A stretch of DNA of 64,000 nucleotides. Origin: Alphaproteobacteria bacterium (GTDB taxonomy: Bacteria; Pseudomonadota; Alphaproteobacteria; Rhodobacterales; Rhodobacteraceae). Numbering within the stretch: the first letter of the stretch is position 1; each line of letters starts with the position of its first letter. The DNA lies in NCBI GenBank assembly GCA_030425395.1, contig JAUIAS010000018.1:1-64000 (forward strand). Reading direction: 5' to 3'. The position numbers and the translations under genes were made by a program. The notes beneath the pieces were generated by a model. It saw only the letters and a list, made by a program, of their open reading frames with translations. It made no database searches and had not been told where the DNA came from. Shown here in pieces: positions 44,696-55,205 of this stretch.

Positions 44696-44721
44696 TTGCG
44701 TTCCGCCTGAGGAGAATTCCT

Positions 44722-45879
44722 ATGGCAAAGCGTGACTATTATGACGTCCTCGGCGTGTCGAAAGGCGCGTCAGCGGACGAGATCAAGAAAGCCTACCGCA
44801 CCAAGGCCAAAGAACTTCATCCTGACCGCAACAAGGACAGCCCTGAATCCGAAGCTCTCTTCAAGGAGGCGAACGAGGCCTACGAGGTTCTCAAGGATGC
44901 TGACAAGAAGGCAGCGTATGACCGGTTTGGTCACGCGGCATTTGAAAACGGCATGGGCTCGGGTGGCCAACATCCTGGTGGGGCTGGCGGTGCCGGCTTT
45001 GGCGGCGGTGATTTCTCATCCGCGTTCTCGGATGTTTTTGATGATCTGTTCGGAGATTTCATGGGCGGGGGTCGTGGTGGCGGCCGTCGTGCGGCACGCG
45101 GTTCTGACCTTCGATACAATCTGCGCGTCTCGCTTGATGATGCGTTTTCCGGCGTTCAGAAAACGATCAATGTGCCCACTGCGGTGCATTGTTCCTCTTG
45201 TAGCGGCAGCGGCTCTGAGAGCGGTAGCGAACCGACATCTTGCCCGACCTGTTCGGGAATGGGCAAAGTCCGGGCTCAACAAGGGTTCTTTACGGTCGAA
45301 CGCACTTGTCCGACCTGTTCGGGAATGGGCCAGATCATCAAGAACCCCTGCAAGGCCTGTGGCGGTGCCGGACGGATTGAAAAGGAACGCTCGCTCAGCG
45401 TGAACATACCTGCGGGCGTAGAAACCGGCACACGTATCCGGCTGGCTGGAGAGGGCGAAGCCGGAATGCGCGGCGGACCTCCGGGTGATCTCTATATCTT
45501 TGTAGAGGTGGCCGACCACGATCTGTTTGAGCGTGATGGGGTCAACCTGTTCTGTCGGGTGCCTGTCAGCATCGCCAAGGCAGCGCTGGGCGGATCCATC
45601 GAAGTGCCCACCATCGACGGTGGTCGCGGCCGCATCCAGATCCCTGCGGGCAGCCAATCGGGGCGTCAGATGCGTCTGCGCGGCAAGGGGATGCCAGCTT
45701 TGCGAGGAGGTGGCACCGGTGACATGTTCATCGAACTTGCGGTGGAAACGCCCGTCAACCTGACCTCTCGGCAGAAGGAACTGCTGGAAGAGTTCGACCG
45801 CCTTAGTGAGGATAACAATCCCGAGGCAAAGTCATTCTTTTCTTCCGTCAAGTCCTTTTGGGACGGGATGAAAGGTTAA
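44722..45879 (+). CDS. dnaJ: Molecular chaperone DnaJ (Hsp40)
   Basis: This 385-residue co-chaperone stimulates DnaK ATPase and delivers clients. It has the J domain (1-70) with HPD at residues 33-35, a Gly/Phe-rich linker (about 75-130), a zinc-binding domain with four CxxCxGxG-type repeats (about 153-220; [16 protein letters not shown] twice, CKACGGAG), and C-terminal beta-domains. GGAG precedes the ATG. A terminator follows at 45884. Confidence 0.99.
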   Translation: MAKRDYYDVLGVSKGASADEIKKAYRTKAKELHPDRNKDSPESEALFKEANEAYEVLKDADKKAAYDRFGHAAFENGMGSGGQHPGGAGGAGFGGGDFSSAFSDVFDDLFGDFMGGGRGGGRRAARGSDLRYNLRVSLDDAFSGVQKTINVPTAVHCSSCSGSGSESGSEPTSCPTCSGMGKVRAQQGFFTVERTCPTCSGMGQIIKNPCKACGGAGRIEKERSLSVNIPAGVETGTRIRLAGEGEAGMRGGPPGDLYIFVEVADHDLFERDGVNLFCRVPVSIAKAALGGSIEVPTIDGGRGRIQIPAGSQSGRQMRLRGKGMPALRGGGTGDMFIELAVETPVNLTSRQKELLEEFDRLSEDNNPEAKSFFSSVKSFWDGMKG

Positions 45880-45883
45880 GCTC

Positions 45884-45908
45884 AAGGGGCGCGTTCAGCG
45901 CCCCTTTT
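45884..45908 (+). terminator. Terminator after dnaJ
   Basis: GGGGCGC 45886-45892 pairs with GCGCCCC 45898-45904 around GTTCA, followed by TTTT. It lies just after the dnaJ stop and between convergent genes. On the other strand the T-run is too short for it to be a strong bidirectional terminator. Confidence 0.85.
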
Positions 45909-45932
45909 CATGTCTGTATATTGTGCTGGGTT

Positions 45933-46892
45933 TCAGGCCTTGGGATCGGTCACGGAGCGGGTCTTGTCACGCTCCATCCCAAGTTGGCGTTCCCGCCAAA
46001 TAACCAGCACGCCCCCTGCAATCACAAGGCTGGCCCCGCTCAGCATGATCAGCGTCGGCAATTCGCCAAACCATAGATATCCAACCAGAATCGCAAACAG
46101 CATTGACGAGTAGTCATAAGGAGCCAGCATCGCCGCCCCAGCGAAGCGGTAGGAGGATGTGATCAGGATTTGCGCGAGCCCACCCAGACACCCGGCTCCG
46201 ATCAGCATTCCGACCATCTGGTTACTGGGCATGACCCATTCAAAAGCGGGAATGGCCCAACCAAGGGGCACCGTCAGCAAGGCGACGACGGAAGCCGTTA
46301 CCGAAAAGTAAAAGACGATTGCGGCCGTGTGTTCTGTTGCCACCATCTGCCGAACGTGAATCTGGATGACGGACCTGAGGAACGTCGCCCCGAGTAGAAG
46401 CAATGCGCCAAGCGTGGCCCCATCTCCGAGGTTGTTTACGCCGGTCAGGCGCGGCCAGAGCATGATGATCACGCCACATAGCCCGATCAGAACGGCAGAC
46501 ACGCGAATGAGCCTGATCCGTTCTCCCAGAACAATCGCTGCAAGTATCACGGTAAAGATCGGTGCGGCAAAACCGATGGCTGTCACCTCGGGCAGGGGCA
46601 GCAACCCCAGACCAGTAAAGGTAAGCGCCATGGTGGTGGTGCCAATTACACCGCGCACCACATGCAAGGTGGGCTTTTGCGTGATCAGTCCCTGGCGCAG
46701 TTCCCCACGCGCGGCCAGCCAAGTAAGGATAACCGGGATCGCAAAGAAGGATCGGAAAAATACCGCCTGTCCCGGTGGCACCTCCTGAGAGCTGGCCTTG
46801 ATGATCCCGGACATGATGACAAACAGGAAAATTGCGCCGAGTTTCAGCGCGACGGCCAAGCCGGGTCGATGCGATGTTAACGAAATAGACAC
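45933..46892 (-). CDS. DMT-superfamily (EamA) transporter
   Basis: This is a 319-residue membrane protein with ten predicted helices in two EamA repeats (about 12-145 and 160-300); typical segments are FFRSFFAIPVILTWLAAR and VTAIGFAAPIFTVILAA. Relatives export amino acids or metabolites, or import riboflavin. Substrate cannot be assigned. The start is GTG at 46892, as no ATG fits the conserved N-terminus. It is convergent with dnaJ. Confidence 0.87.
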   Translation of the reverse strand: MSISLTSHRPGLAVALKLGAIFLFVIMSGIIKASSQEVPPGQAVFFRSFFAIPVILTWLAARGELRQGLITQKPTLHVVRGVIGTTTMALTFTGLGLLPLPEVTAIGFAAPIFTVILAAIVLGERIRLIRVSAVLIGLCGVIIMLWPRLTGVNNLGDGATLGALLLLGATFLRSVIQIHVRQMVATEHTAAIVFYFSVTASVVALLTVPLGWAIPAFEWVMPSNQMVGMLIGAGCLGGLAQILITSSYRFAGAAMLAPYDYSSMLFAILVGYLWFGELPTLIMLSGASLVIAGGVLVIWRERQLGMERDKTRSVTDPKA

Positions 46893-47060
46893 AGCCGGAC
46901 CCTGCGCCTGTTGCTTGGAAAGATCAATGCGCTTTGTTACGCGATGCCATTACAAACCCCAAGCAGCAGAGGCAAAATGCCCAAGGCTGGCACTCATCGA
47001 CGCCCGAAATCAATCTCGCGCAGATCGCAGCAAAGATCCCTTAGTTGTCCTCAGACCGGA

Positions 47061-48164
47061 TTAGCCAATATGACCACGGTTCGCACCAATCTGGCCGCGA
47101 TGCAGCAACAGATGATCGAGGATGACGCAAGCCATCATCGCCTCCCCAACCGGAACGGCGCGAATGCCTACGCAGGGGTCGTGGCGACCCTTGGTGATGA
47201 TTTCCGCGGCCTCGCCTGTCTTGGTGATTGTCTTGCGGGGGGTCAGGATCGACGATGTTGGCTTTACAGCAAAGCGGACAACGACATCCTGTCCTGTGCT
47301 GATCCCGCCAAGGATGCCGCCTGCGTGGTTCGATGAATAGACAGGCTTCCCATCGTTCCCCATAAAAATTTCGTCGGCGTTGGCGTCCCCGGTCAAGGAT
47401 GCAGCGGCCATGCCTTCGCCGATTTCGACACCCTTGACAGCGTTGATTGACATCATCGCCGCCGCAAGGTCGGTATCAAGCTTGCCATAGATTGGCGCGC
47501 CCAGACCGGCCGGAACATTTCGTGCGACGATTTCAACGACGGCACCGACAGAGTTGCCAGATTTACGCATCCCATCGAGATAAGCGGCCCAGTCTTCTGC
47601 GGCCTTGGCGTCAGGGGTCCAGAACGGGTTGTTTTCAATTTCGTCCCAGTCGAACCTTGTGCGATCAATGCTGTGCTCGCCGATTTGAACCATATAACCG
47701 GTAATCTGGATATCAGGTGCCATGGCTTTGATCGCTTCGCGGGCCAGCCCACCCGCAGCCACCCGCGACGCGGTTTCGCGTGCCGACGACCGGCCTCCGC
47801 CTCGATAATCCCGGATGCCGTATTTCTGGAAATAGGTGATATCTGCGTGTCCTGGTCGGAACTTGTCCATGATCTCGGAGTAGTCCTTGGACCGTTGATC
47901 GGTGTTCCGTATCATCAGTTGTACGGGTGTTCCCGTGGTCTGGCCTTCAAACACGCCGGACATGATTTCCACTTGGTCAGGTTCACGCCGCTGCGTGGTA
48001 AAGCGGTTCTGGCCGGGTTTGCGGCGGTCAAGCCAGTGCTGAATCATCGCCTCGTCGATGGGTACGCCCGGTGGCACACCATCCACGGTCGCCCCAAGGG
48101 CAGGCCCGTGGCTTTCGCCCCAGGTGGTGACCCGGAAGAGATGGCCGAAACTGTTTACCGACAT
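47061..48164 (-). CDS. aroC: Chorismate synthase
   Basis: This 367-residue FMN-dependent enzyme converts 5-enolpyruvylshikimate 3-phosphate to chorismate, the branch point of aromatic amino acid synthesis. Family motifs are [18 protein letters not shown], the [21 protein letters not shown] segment (in part [12 protein letters not shown]) and a late [18 protein letters not shown] precedes the ATG. It is divergent from the thiamine transporter operon. Confidence 0.98.
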   Translation of the reverse strand: MSVNSFGHLFRVTTWGESHGPALGATVDGVPPGVPIDEAMIQHWLDRRKPGQNRFTTQRREPDQVEIMSGVFEGQTTGTPVQLMIRNTDQRSKDYSEIMDKFRPGHADITYFQKYGIRDYRGGGRSSARETASRVAAGGLAREAIKAMAPDIQITGYMVQIGEHSIDRTRFDWDEIENNPFWTPDAKAAEDWAAYLDGMRKSGNSVGAVVEIVARNVPAGLGAPIYGKLDTDLAAAMMSINAVKGVEIGEGMAAASLTGDANADEIFMGNDGKPVYSSNHAGGILGGISTGQDVVVRFAVKPTSSILTPRKTITKTGEAAEIITKGRHDPCVGIRAVPVGEAMMACVILDHLLLHRGQIGANRGHIG

Positions 48165-48258
48165 CTGCGGTCTCCTCTGCGCTTGCGTGGTCCATACTCT
48201 TGCCGAAGCGGTGCCTCAAGCGGAATTGCCTTGCGGAGCCCATTGCGTCGCACTAGAT

Positions 48259-48346
48259 AAACCCTGCCTCGGGGTGCCTTAAATGGCTGAGATGCGCAAG
48301 CGAACCCGTTGAACCTGAACCGGCTAACACCGGCGTAGGGAAGGTT
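48259..48346 (+). ncRNA. TPP riboswitch (THI element)
   Basis: The conserved core is plain: GGGGTGCC, then GGCTGAGATG, ACCCGTTGAACCTGA and the CGGCTAACACCGGCGTAGGGAAGG arm. It lies 49 bases before thiB. Downstream, CCTCC at 48356-48360 can pair with the GGAGG of the thiB ribosome binding site at 48384-48388. Thiamine pyrophosphate could therefore shut off translation of thiBPQ. Confidence 0.96.
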
Positions 48347-48394
48347 CTGGACATGCCTCCACCCTTGCCCTTTCGCCGCAACAGGAGGATGCCA

Positions 48395-49372
48395 ATGAAG
48401 TATCTTGCATTTGCTGCGGGTATGATGACTGCCACGATCGCTGTGGCGGAAACACCCGTTTTGACTGTCTATACCTATGACAGTTTTGTCTCCGACTGGG
48501 GGCCCGGGCCCGCCGTTGAAGAGGCTTTCGAAGCCACGTGCGGTTGCGATCTGAAATTCGTGGGCGCGGGCGATGGGGCTGCCCTTCTGGCCCGCTTGCG
48601 GCTTGAGGGTGCGCGCAGCGACGCCGATGTCGTTCTGGGCCTTGATACAAATCTGATGGCCGCCGCGCGCGATAGCGGCCTGTTTGCGACCCATTCGGTC
48701 ACGGCCGATTACGATTTGCCGATTGACTGGACGGATGACACGTTTGTTCCGTTCGACTGGGGCTATTTTGCCTTTGTCCATGAGGCGGGCAAAGACGTGC
48801 CGTCGAATTTCCGTGCGCTTGCCGACAGCGATACCAAGATCATCATTCAGGATCCCCGATCCTCAACACCGGGTCTTGGGCTATTGCTGTGGGTCAAGGA
48901 GGCCTACGGGGATCAGGCCCCCGCGATTTGGTCAGGGTTGTCAGATAACATCGTTACGGTAACCAAGGGTTGGTCCGAGGCCTATGGTCTGTTCCTTGAA
49001 GGCGAGGCGGACATGGTCCTGTCTTACACGACCTCGCCCGCTTATCACTTGATTGCCGAAGAGGATGCGTCAAAGGCAGCAGCCGTTTTTGACGAAGGCC
49101 ACTACATGCAGATCGAGGTTGCAGGCACTTTGTCTGCGACAGACCAGCCTGAGCTTGTCGCTCGGTTCCTTGATTTCATGGTTTCCGACGCGTTCCAGTC
49201 AATCATTCCGACGACAAACTGGATGTATCCGGCGGTTACGCCCGAGGACGGGTTGCCCAAAGGGTTCGAAACACTGGCGAAACCACCGCGCGCGCTGATG
49301 GTGCCAGTCGATCAGGCCGCATCCGTACGTGATGCCGCATTGGCCGAATGGCTGACCGCGCTCAGCCGCTAA
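48395..49372 (+). CDS. thiB: Thiamine ABC transporter substrate-binding protein
   Basis: This is a 325-residue periplasmic binding protein with a signal peptide (residues 1-18, cleaved after VAVA-E). The mature start VLTVYTYDSFVSDWGPGP and the DVVLGLDTNL and IIIQDPRSSTPGLGLLLW segments are diagnostic of ThiB. AGGAGG at 48383-48388 picks the ATG at 48395; the ATG at 48389 is too close. The TPP riboswitch controls it with thiP and thiQ. Confidence 0.95.
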   Translation: MKYLAFAAGMMTATIAVAETPVLTVYTYDSFVSDWGPGPAVEEAFEATCGCDLKFVGAGDGAALLARLRLEGARSDADVVLGLDTNLMAAARDSGLFATHSVTADYDLPIDWTDDTFVPFDWGYFAFVHEAGKDVPSNFRALADSDTKIIIQDPRSSTPGLGLLLWVKEAYGDQAPAIWSGLSDNIVTVTKGWSEAYGLFLEGEADMVLSYTTSPAYHLIAEEDASKAAAVFDEGHYMQIEVAGTLSATDQPELVARFLDFMVSDAFQSIIPTTNWMYPAVTPEDGLPKGFETLAKPPRALMVPVDQAASVRDAALAEWLTALSR

Positions 49373-50904
49373 GCGGCAGATCCGGCACAGTCATCGCGAT
49401 AGCTCTGGCTGTCGCGGTGGCCGTGACGTTTGCGGCTGTGGCTGGTCGCGCCGAAGCCACGGTTGGCCTTTCTGCTGCTGATTGGGCTGCGATCCGGTTC
49501 ACCCTTATGCAGGCTCTGGCCTCTGCCTTTATCAGCACCGCCCTCGCCATCCCTGTCGCGCGCGCGCTGGCGCGGCGGTCTTTTGTGGGGCGCAATGCTA
49601 TAATCACGTTGTTGGGCGCACCGTTTATTTTGCCCGTTGTGGTGGCGGTGATGGCGTTATTGTCGGTGTTCGGGCGCAATGGCGGGTTCAATCACGCGAT
49701 GGTTTGGGCGGGGTTCGAACCTTTCCAGATCTATGGCGCGCATGGCGTGGTCATCGCGCATGTCTTCTTTAACTTGCCACTTGCGACACGTCTTTTGCTG
49801 CAAGGGTGGTTTTCCATCCCATCAGAACGGTTCCGTTTGGCTGCACAGCTTGGCTTTGGTCCTGCCGAGATTTGGCGGGTGATTGAATTCCCGATGTTGG
49901 CGCGTTTTGCACCGGGTGCATTTGCGGTGATCCTGTCGATCTGTGTCACCAGCTTTGCGGTTGCGCTGACCCTTGGGGGTGGCCCACGGGCCACGACCAT
50001 TGAATTGGCCATCTACCAAGCCTTCCGTTTTGATTTCGATTTAGGCCGCGCCGCTCTTTTGGGGCTGATTCAAATCACCATGACACTGGCCATCGTCATT
50101 GCGGCGCTTGGGTTGTCGCGTCAGGATGGGTTCGGTGGCGGTCTTGATCGGCCTTTGACGATCTGGGGTGTCAACGGGGTCGGACCGCGCGTTTTGGACG
50201 GGGTGGCCATCACCTCTGTGGTTCTTGGTCTGCTCGTGCCACTGGCGTCCTACTTTGGTCATGCATTGCCAGGTGTTCTGAGGTTGCCCGAAGCGGTCTG
50301 GTGGGCGGCGGCGGCCTCTGTATCCGTGGCGTTGGCAAGCACTGCATTGACCATTTCCCTTGCCCTGCCGATCGCTGTGCGGGCTGCACTTGGACGGGGA
50401 ACCGCGGTGGAGCTTGCCGGGCTTGTTGGCTTGGTCGCGTCGCCGCTGGTAATCGGCACAGGCCTGTTCATCATGATCAATCCATGGATTGATCCGGCGA
50501 CGCTGGCCTTGCCGGTTACTGTCGTGGTGAATGCGTTGATGGCGCTGCCGTTCGCGGCGCGGGTTCTGATTCCCGCAGTGCGTGATTGTTTGGCCAGCTA
50601 TGGCAGGCTGGGAGTGTCGCTGGGTTTGACGGGGATGGCGTTTGTGCGGGTAGTGCTGCTGCCCCGGCTTGCTGGGCGCTTAGGGTTTTGCGCGGGGTTG
50701 GCCGCGGCACTGTCGATGGGGGATCTGGGGGTGGTTGTCTTGTTCGCGGATCCGGAGACGGCAACGCTGCCACTGCAGATGGCACGCCTGATGGGGGCGT
50801 ACCGTATGGAAGACGCGGCGAGCGCGGGCTTGCTTTTGACGTTTTTGTCTTTTGGAGCCTTCGCATTGTTTGATGGACTGGGGCGGCGCTATGCTGGTGA
50901 TTGA
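49348..50904 (+). CDS. thiP: Thiamine ABC transporter permease
   Basis: This 518-residue permease is made of two fused binding-protein-dependent transport domains, each with the EAA-type loop (AAQLGFGPAEIWRVIEFP in the first half, GVSLGLTGMAFVRVVLLP in the second), giving about 12 transmembrane helices. The start at 49348 overlaps thiB by 25 bases and the 3' end overlaps thiQ by 14. It imports thiamine or its phosphates. Confidence 0.95.
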   Translation: MADRAQPLSGRSGTVIAIALAVAVAVTFAAVAGRAEATVGLSAADWAAIRFTLMQALASAFISTALAIPVARALARRSFVGRNAIITLLGAPFILPVVVAVMALLSVFGRNGGFNHAMVWAGFEPFQIYGAHGVVIAHVFFNLPLATRLLLQGWFSIPSERFRLAAQLGFGPAEIWRVIEFPMLARFAPGAFAVILSICVTSFAVALTLGGGPRATTIELAIYQAFRFDFDLGRAALLGLIQITMTLAIVIAALGLSRQDGFGGGLDRPLTIWGVNGVGPRVLDGVAITSVVLGLLVPLASYFGHALPGVLRLPEAVWWAAAASVSVALASTALTISLALPIAVRAALGRGTAVELAGLVGLVASPLVIGTGLFIMINPWIDPATLALPVTVVVNALMALPFAARVLIPAVRDCLASYGRLGVSLGLTGMAFVRVVLLPRLAGRLGFCAGLAAALSMGDLGVVVLFADPETATLPLQMARLMGAYRMEDAASAGLLLTFLSFGAFALFDGLGRRYAGD

Positions 50905-51583
50905 TGATCTTCGGATAAGGCAAGGCGCATTCTGGTTGAACGCAGATGCGAGCATTCCGGCGGGTCGCCGGGTCGTGATCATGGGGCCATCCGGTGCCGG
51001 GAAATCCACGTTGGTAGCGGCCTTGGCCGGGTTTGTGACGCCGGATTCGGGCCGCATGACATGGCAGGGGCAAGCATTGGATGGCATGCCACCGGCCACC
51101 CGCCCGATCGCCATGTTGTTTCAGGATGGCAATCTGTTCCCACACCTGAACGTGGCGCAGAACATTGCGCTTGGGTTCGGGCGGGGTGCGAAACCCTCGC
51201 CGCAAAACCAGGATCAGATCGGTGCGGCGTTGGCGCAGGTCGGGTTGACCGGATTTGAAAACCGCAAGCCTGCGTCCCTGTCCGGGGGAGAGCAAAGCCG
51301 CGTTGCCGTGGCGCGGGTTTTGGTGATGGAACGCCCGATCCTTGTGCTGGATGAGCCCTTTGCCGCCCTTGGGCCTGCTATGCGTATAGAGATGCTGGCT
51401 CTTGTGCGGAAAATCCTGGATCAGACCGGAGCGACGCTTTTGATGGTGTCGCATGATCCGGCGGATGCCCATGCCATTGCCGAAGATCTCATTCTTGTCG
51501 CCGATGGTCGCGCGGTATTGTTGCCCGATGCGCAGGCCGTGCTTGCTGACCCACCACCGGCGCTGGCTACCTATCTGGGGTAG
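50891..51583 (+). CDS. thiQ: Thiamine ABC transporter ATPase
   Basis: This 230-residue ATPase has Walker A MGPSGAGKST, signature LSGGEQSRVAVARVL, Walker B LVLDEPFAALGPAMR and H-loop MVSHDPADA. The ATG at 50891 starts the conserved MLVIDDLRI; the frame is open upstream inside thiP. It is the last gene of the riboswitch-controlled thiBPQ operon. Confidence 0.95.
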   Translation: MLVIDDLRIRQGAFWLNADASIPAGRRVVIMGPSGAGKSTLVAALAGFVTPDSGRMTWQGQALDGMPPATRPIAMLFQDGNLFPHLNVAQNIALGFGRGAKPSPQNQDQIGAALAQVGLTGFENRKPASLSGGEQSRVAVARVLVMERPILVLDEPFAALGPAMRIEMLALVRKILDQTGATLLMVSHDPADAHAIAEDLILVADGRAVLLPDAQAVLADPPPALATYLG

Positions 51584-51650
51584 ATACCTGGACGCTTGCA
51601 GGAATGTTTTCCGCGGCCTAACGTTCCGGCAACTCACAGGGGAAAAACCA

Positions 51651-52262
51651 ATGAAGCTCTACTACAGTCCGACTTCGCCTTATGTGCGCAAAGTCATGAT
51701 GGTGCTGCATCATACCGGTCAGATTGATCGCGTCGCGCTTGTCGATACAGCTGGGACGCCTCTTGCGCCGGCGTCCAACCTGCTGGCCAAGAACCCGTTG
51801 ACCAAGGTGCCCGCACTGGAACGTCCGGATGGCCCGACCTTGTTCGACAGCCGTGTGATTTGCGCTTATCTTGATGCGGCCGGGGAGGGTGGGCTTTACC
51901 CGCAGGGGGATAGCCGCTGGGATGTCCTGACGCTTGAGGCTTTGGCAGACGGAATTCTGGATGCTGCCCTTGCGATGACGTATGAAGCCCGCCTGCGCCC
52001 CGAAGACAAGCAGTGGCCTGAATGGGTCGACGGCCAGTGGGACAAGATCGCCCGCGCTTGCACCGCCGTCAACGAACGTTGGATGAGCCATCTTGCCGGG
52101 CCATTGGACATGGGGCAGATCGCGCTGGCCTGCGCGCTGGGCTATGTTGATTTTCGACACGGCGCGCGAAACTGGCGCGCGGGGAACGAGGCGCTGGCCG
52201 ATTGGTATACTGGTTTCGAATCGCGGGCAGACTTTGCCGCGACGGCTCCGCCCGCCGGCTAG
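51651..52262 (+). CDS. Glutathione S-transferase family protein
   Basis: This 203-residue GST has an N-terminal thioredoxin-like domain (about 1-80; KLYYSPTSPYVRKVMMVLHH, with Ser at the usual catalytic position, and NPLTKVPALERPDG, DSRVICAYLD) and an all-helical C-terminal domain. Substrate is unknown. A weak AGGGG site precedes the ATG at 51651. It stands alone between thiQ and the petABC operon. Confidence 0.9.
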   Translation: MKLYYSPTSPYVRKVMMVLHHTGQIDRVALVDTAGTPLAPASNLLAKNPLTKVPALERPDGPTLFDSRVICAYLDAAGEGGLYPQGDSRWDVLTLEALADGILDAALAMTYEARLRPEDKQWPEWVDGQWDKIARACTAVNERWMSHLAGPLDMGQIALACALGYVDFRHGARNWRAGNEALADWYTGFESRADFAATAPPAG

Positions 52263-52401
52263 CCCGATTTGGGGGCTGGCGGTGCTTTAGTCGGCTGCAA
52301 AAACGGGTTCTGACAAGAAAAGAGATCGCCCCTGCGACTACTTGCGCGGCCAAGATGGCTGGACGCGCCTGAAACACCTCGCTAAATACGCGCCGGAGGT
52401 A

Positions 52402-52417
52402 GGCGCGTGCACGCGCC
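52402..52417. repeat. Perfect 16-base palindrome upstream of petA
   Basis: GGCGCGTGCACGCGCC is an exact inverted repeat without spacer, ending 50 bases before the petA start. It could be an operator or a hairpin in the petABC leader. No regulator can be named. Confidence 0.5.
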
Positions 52418-52467
52418 CTATACGCAATTGCATTGGCCTTTGCCGGCCCAGAAATGGAGAAAACCTC

Positions 52468-53028
52468 GTGTCGCACGCAGAAGATCACGAAGGCACCCGG
52501 AGGGACTTCCTCTACTACGCCACGGCTGGCGCAGGTGCTGTTACCGCAGGGGCCGCCGTTTGGCCGCTGGTCAACCAGATGAACCCGTCCGCAGATGTTC
52601 AGGCGCTTTCGTCCATCCGCGTTGATGTGAGCGGTGTCGAAGTAGGCACCCAGATCAGCGTCAAATTCCTGGGAAAGCCGGTGTTCATCCGCCGCCGCAC
52701 GCAGGAAGAGATTGACGAAGCCCGCGCTGTCGAACTCAGCGCGCTGATTGATCCTGCCTCTGAAAACCCCAACAAACCCGGAACTGACGCCGCCGACCAG
52801 AACCGTTCGCTCGACGAAGCAGGCGAATGGCTGGTGATGATGGGCGTGTGTACCCACCTTGGTTGTGTGCCGCTGGGCGATGGCGCGGGTGAGTTCAACG
52901 GCTGGTTCTGCCCGTGCCACGGGTCGCACTACGACACCGCCGGACGTATCCGCAAAGGCCCCGCGCCTGAGAACCTTCACATTCCCGTCGCCGAGTTCGT
53001 CGACGAGACCACGATCAAACTGGGATAA
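52468..53028 (+). CDS. petA: Ubiquinol-cytochrome c reductase Rieske iron-sulfur subunit
   Basis: This is the 186-residue Rieske protein of the cytochrome bc1 complex. A twin-arginine-type RRDFLYYAT motif (residues 11-19) precedes the membrane anchor (about 18-38). The 2Fe-2S ligands are C128/H130 in CTHLGC and C148/H151 in CPCHGS, with C133 and C150 as the disulfide pair. The start is GTG at 52468 after GGAGA. It leads petB and petC. Confidence 0.96.
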   Translation: MSHAEDHEGTRRDFLYYATAGAGAVTAGAAVWPLVNQMNPSADVQALSSIRVDVSGVEVGTQISVKFLGKPVFIRRRTQEEIDEARAVELSALIDPASENPNKPGTDAADQNRSLDEAGEWLVMMGVCTHLGCVPLGDGAGEFNGWFCPCHGSHYDTAGRIRKGPAPENLHIPVAEFVDETTIKLG

Positions 53029-53040
53029 GGAAACGCGCTG

Positions 53041-54369
53041 ATGTCCGGAATTCCGCACGATCATTACGAGCCGACAACGAACGGAGAGAAGTGGCTTCAC
53101 AAGCGCCTTCCCATCGTTGGTCTGCTGTATGACACGATCATGATCCCCACGCCCAAGAACCTGAACTGGATGTGGATCTGGGGTATCATTCTCACCTTCT
53201 GTCTTGCCCTGCAGATCGCCACAGGCGTTGTGCTGGTGATGCATTACACGCCGCATGTCGATTTGGCGTTTTCCAGCGTTGAACACATCATGCGCAACGT
53301 GAACGGCGGGCACATGATCCGCTATCTTCACATGAATGGCGCATCATTGTTCTTTGTCGCTGTTTATGCCCACATTTTCCGTGGTCTCTACTATGGGTCC
53401 TACAAGGCCCCGCGTGAGATCACATGGATTATCGGCATGCTCATCTATCTGCTGATGATGGGAACGGCGTTCATGGGGTATGTGTTGCCCTGGGGTCAGA
53501 TGTCCTTCTGGGGCGCGACCGTGATCACCGGCCTGTTTGGCGCAATTCCGTTCATCGGTGAGGCGATCCAGACGTGGCTGTTGGGCGGACCTGCAGTGGA
53601 TAATGCCACGCTGAACCGCTTCTTCTCGCTGCACTATCTGCTGCCCTTCGTTATTGCGGGCCTTGTGATCGTGCATATCTGGGCGTTCCACACCACTGGC
53701 AACAACAACCCCACCGGTGTTGATGTTCGTCGTGGGTCCAAGGAAGAGGCGGCCAAGGACACCGTTCCGTTCTGGCCCTACTTCGTGATCAAGGACCTGT
53801 TCGCGCTGGCCGTCATTCTGGCCGTATTCTGGGCGATCGTCGGCTTCATGCCGAACTACTTGGGTCACCCCGACAACTATATCGAAGCGAACCCGCTGGT
53901 GACGCCTGCGCATATCGTGCCCGAATGGTACTTCCTGCCGTTCTACGCGATCCTGCGCGCCTTTACCTCGGAAGTCTGGGTTGTGCAGTTTGCATCGTTC
54001 ATCACCGGTGGCATTGTTGACGCAAAGTTCTTTGGTGTCATCGCAATGTTCGGTGCCATCATCGCAATGGCTCTGGCTCCGTGGCTGGATACGTCATCGG
54101 TGCGTTCGGGCCGGTATCGCCCCATGTTCAAGTGGTGGTTCTGGCTTCTGGTCATCGACTTCTTTGCGCTGATGTGGCTGGGTGCCATGCCTGCTGAAGA
54201 ACCCTACGCCAGCTTCTCGCTTATCGCGTCGGCTTACTGGTTCGCATATTTCCTTGTGATCCTGCCGCTGCTCGGCGTGATCGAAAAACCGCTGCCGCAG
54301 CCTGCGACCATCGAAGAAGACTTCGATGCGCATTATGGCAAAGCGTCTCAGTCGACGCCCGCTGAATAA
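53041..54369 (+). CDS. petB: Cytochrome b of the bc1 complex
   Basis: This is a 442-residue, eight-helix membrane subunit that carries hemes bL and bH and both quinone sites. Visible are [16 protein letters not shown], the four heme His residues in the second and fourth helices, the [17 protein letters not shown] stretch and the Qo-site PEW motif in [12 protein letters not shown]. It has 12 bases of spacing from petA and 17 to petC, in the usual operon order. Confidence 0.98.
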   Translation: MSGIPHDHYEPTTNGEKWLHKRLPIVGLLYDTIMIPTPKNLNWMWIWGIILTFCLALQIATGVVLVMHYTPHVDLAFSSVEHIMRNVNGGHMIRYLHMNGASLFFVAVYAHIFRGLYYGSYKAPREITWIIGMLIYLLMMGTAFMGYVLPWGQMSFWGATVITGLFGAIPFIGEAIQTWLLGGPAVDNATLNRFFSLHYLLPFVIAGLVIVHIWAFHTTGNNNPTGVDVRRGSKEEAAKDTVPFWPYFVIKDLFALAVILAVFWAIVGFMPNYLGHPDNYIEANPLVTPAHIVPEWYFLPFYAILRAFTSEVWVVQFASFITGGIVDAKFFGVIAMFGAIIAMALAPWLDTSSVRSGRYRPMFKWWFWLLVIDFFALMWLGAMPAEEPYASFSLIASAYWFAYFLVILPLLGVIEKPLPQPATIEEDFDAHYGKASQSTPAE

Positions 54370-54386
54370 GAAAAGGACTGACAATC

Positions 54387-55175
54387 ATGTTCAAGAAACT
54401 TCTCGTCAGCGCCATTGCCGCGATTGCGATTGCACCGGGTGCCGCCATGGCAGCCGGTGGGGCCGGCCATGTTGAGGACTTTGAATTCTCATTCGAAGGA
54501 CCATTTGGCAGCTTTGACCAGAACCAGCTTCAGCGCGGCCTGCAGATCTATACTGAGGTTTGTGCGGCGTGCCATGGGCTCAAGCAGGTTCCAATCCGCA
54601 CACTCGCCGATGAAGGTGGCCCGAACCTGCCTGCTGATCAGGTACGTGCTTATGCCGAATTCTACGAAGTGTACGACCCCGAGCTGGATGACCTCCGCCC
54701 GGCCAAGCCGACCGACCACTTCCCCGGCTCCGGGCTGGAGACGGCACCGGATCTCAGCATGATGGCTAAGGCCCGTGCCGGTTTCCATGGCCCCTATGGT
54801 CTGGGCTTGAACCAGCTTTTCAAAGGCATGGGTGGCGCAGAATACATCGCCTCCTTGCTGTCGGGGTATACCGGCGAGGAAAAGGAAGAAGCAGGTACCA
54901 TCTTCTACGAGAACACTGCGTTCCCGGGAGGATGGATTGCGATGGCGCCGCCGTTGTCCGATGAACTGGTGGAATTTGCCGATGGCCACGCCAACGACGT
55001 GCACCATCTGGCTGCCGATGTTTCCGCATTCCTGATGTGGACGGCCGAACCCAAGATGATGGCGCGCAAGCAGGCCGGTTTTGTCGGCGTGCTTTTCCTG
55101 ACACTTCTTTCGGTCCTGCTTTATCTGACCAACAAGCGGATCTGGGCGCCTCTCAAGGGTAAAAAGACAAGCTAA
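54387..55175 (+). CDS. petC: Cytochrome c1 of the bc1 complex
   Basis: This 262-residue periplasmic heme protein has a signal peptide (about 1-22), the covalent heme site CAACH (C59, C62, H63), an axial Met region ([13 protein letters not shown]) and a C-terminal membrane anchor (about 232-252, [17 protein letters not shown]). It passes electrons from the Rieske protein to soluble or membrane cytochrome c. A strong terminator follows. Confidence 0.97.
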   Translation: MFKKLLVSAIAAIAIAPGAAMAAGGAGHVEDFEFSFEGPFGSFDQNQLQRGLQIYTEVCAACHGLKQVPIRTLADEGGPNLPADQVRAYAEFYEVYDPELDDLRPAKPTDHFPGSGLETAPDLSMMAKARAGFHGPYGLGLNQLFKGMGGAEYIASLLSGYTGEEKEEAGTIFYENTAFPGGWIAMAPPLSDELVEFADGHANDVHHLAADVSAFLMWTAEPKMMARKQAGFVGVLFLTLLSVLLYLTNKRIWAPLKGKKTS

Positions 55176-55205
55176 GCCGTTCCGGCGAATTGTTTGAAAG
55201 TAATG

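Noticed and set aside
52069-53331. A 420-codon open frame antisense to petA and the start of petB
   Set aside because: The opposite strand encodes the unmistakable Rieske protein and cytochrome b, and the antisense product shows no recognisable motif.
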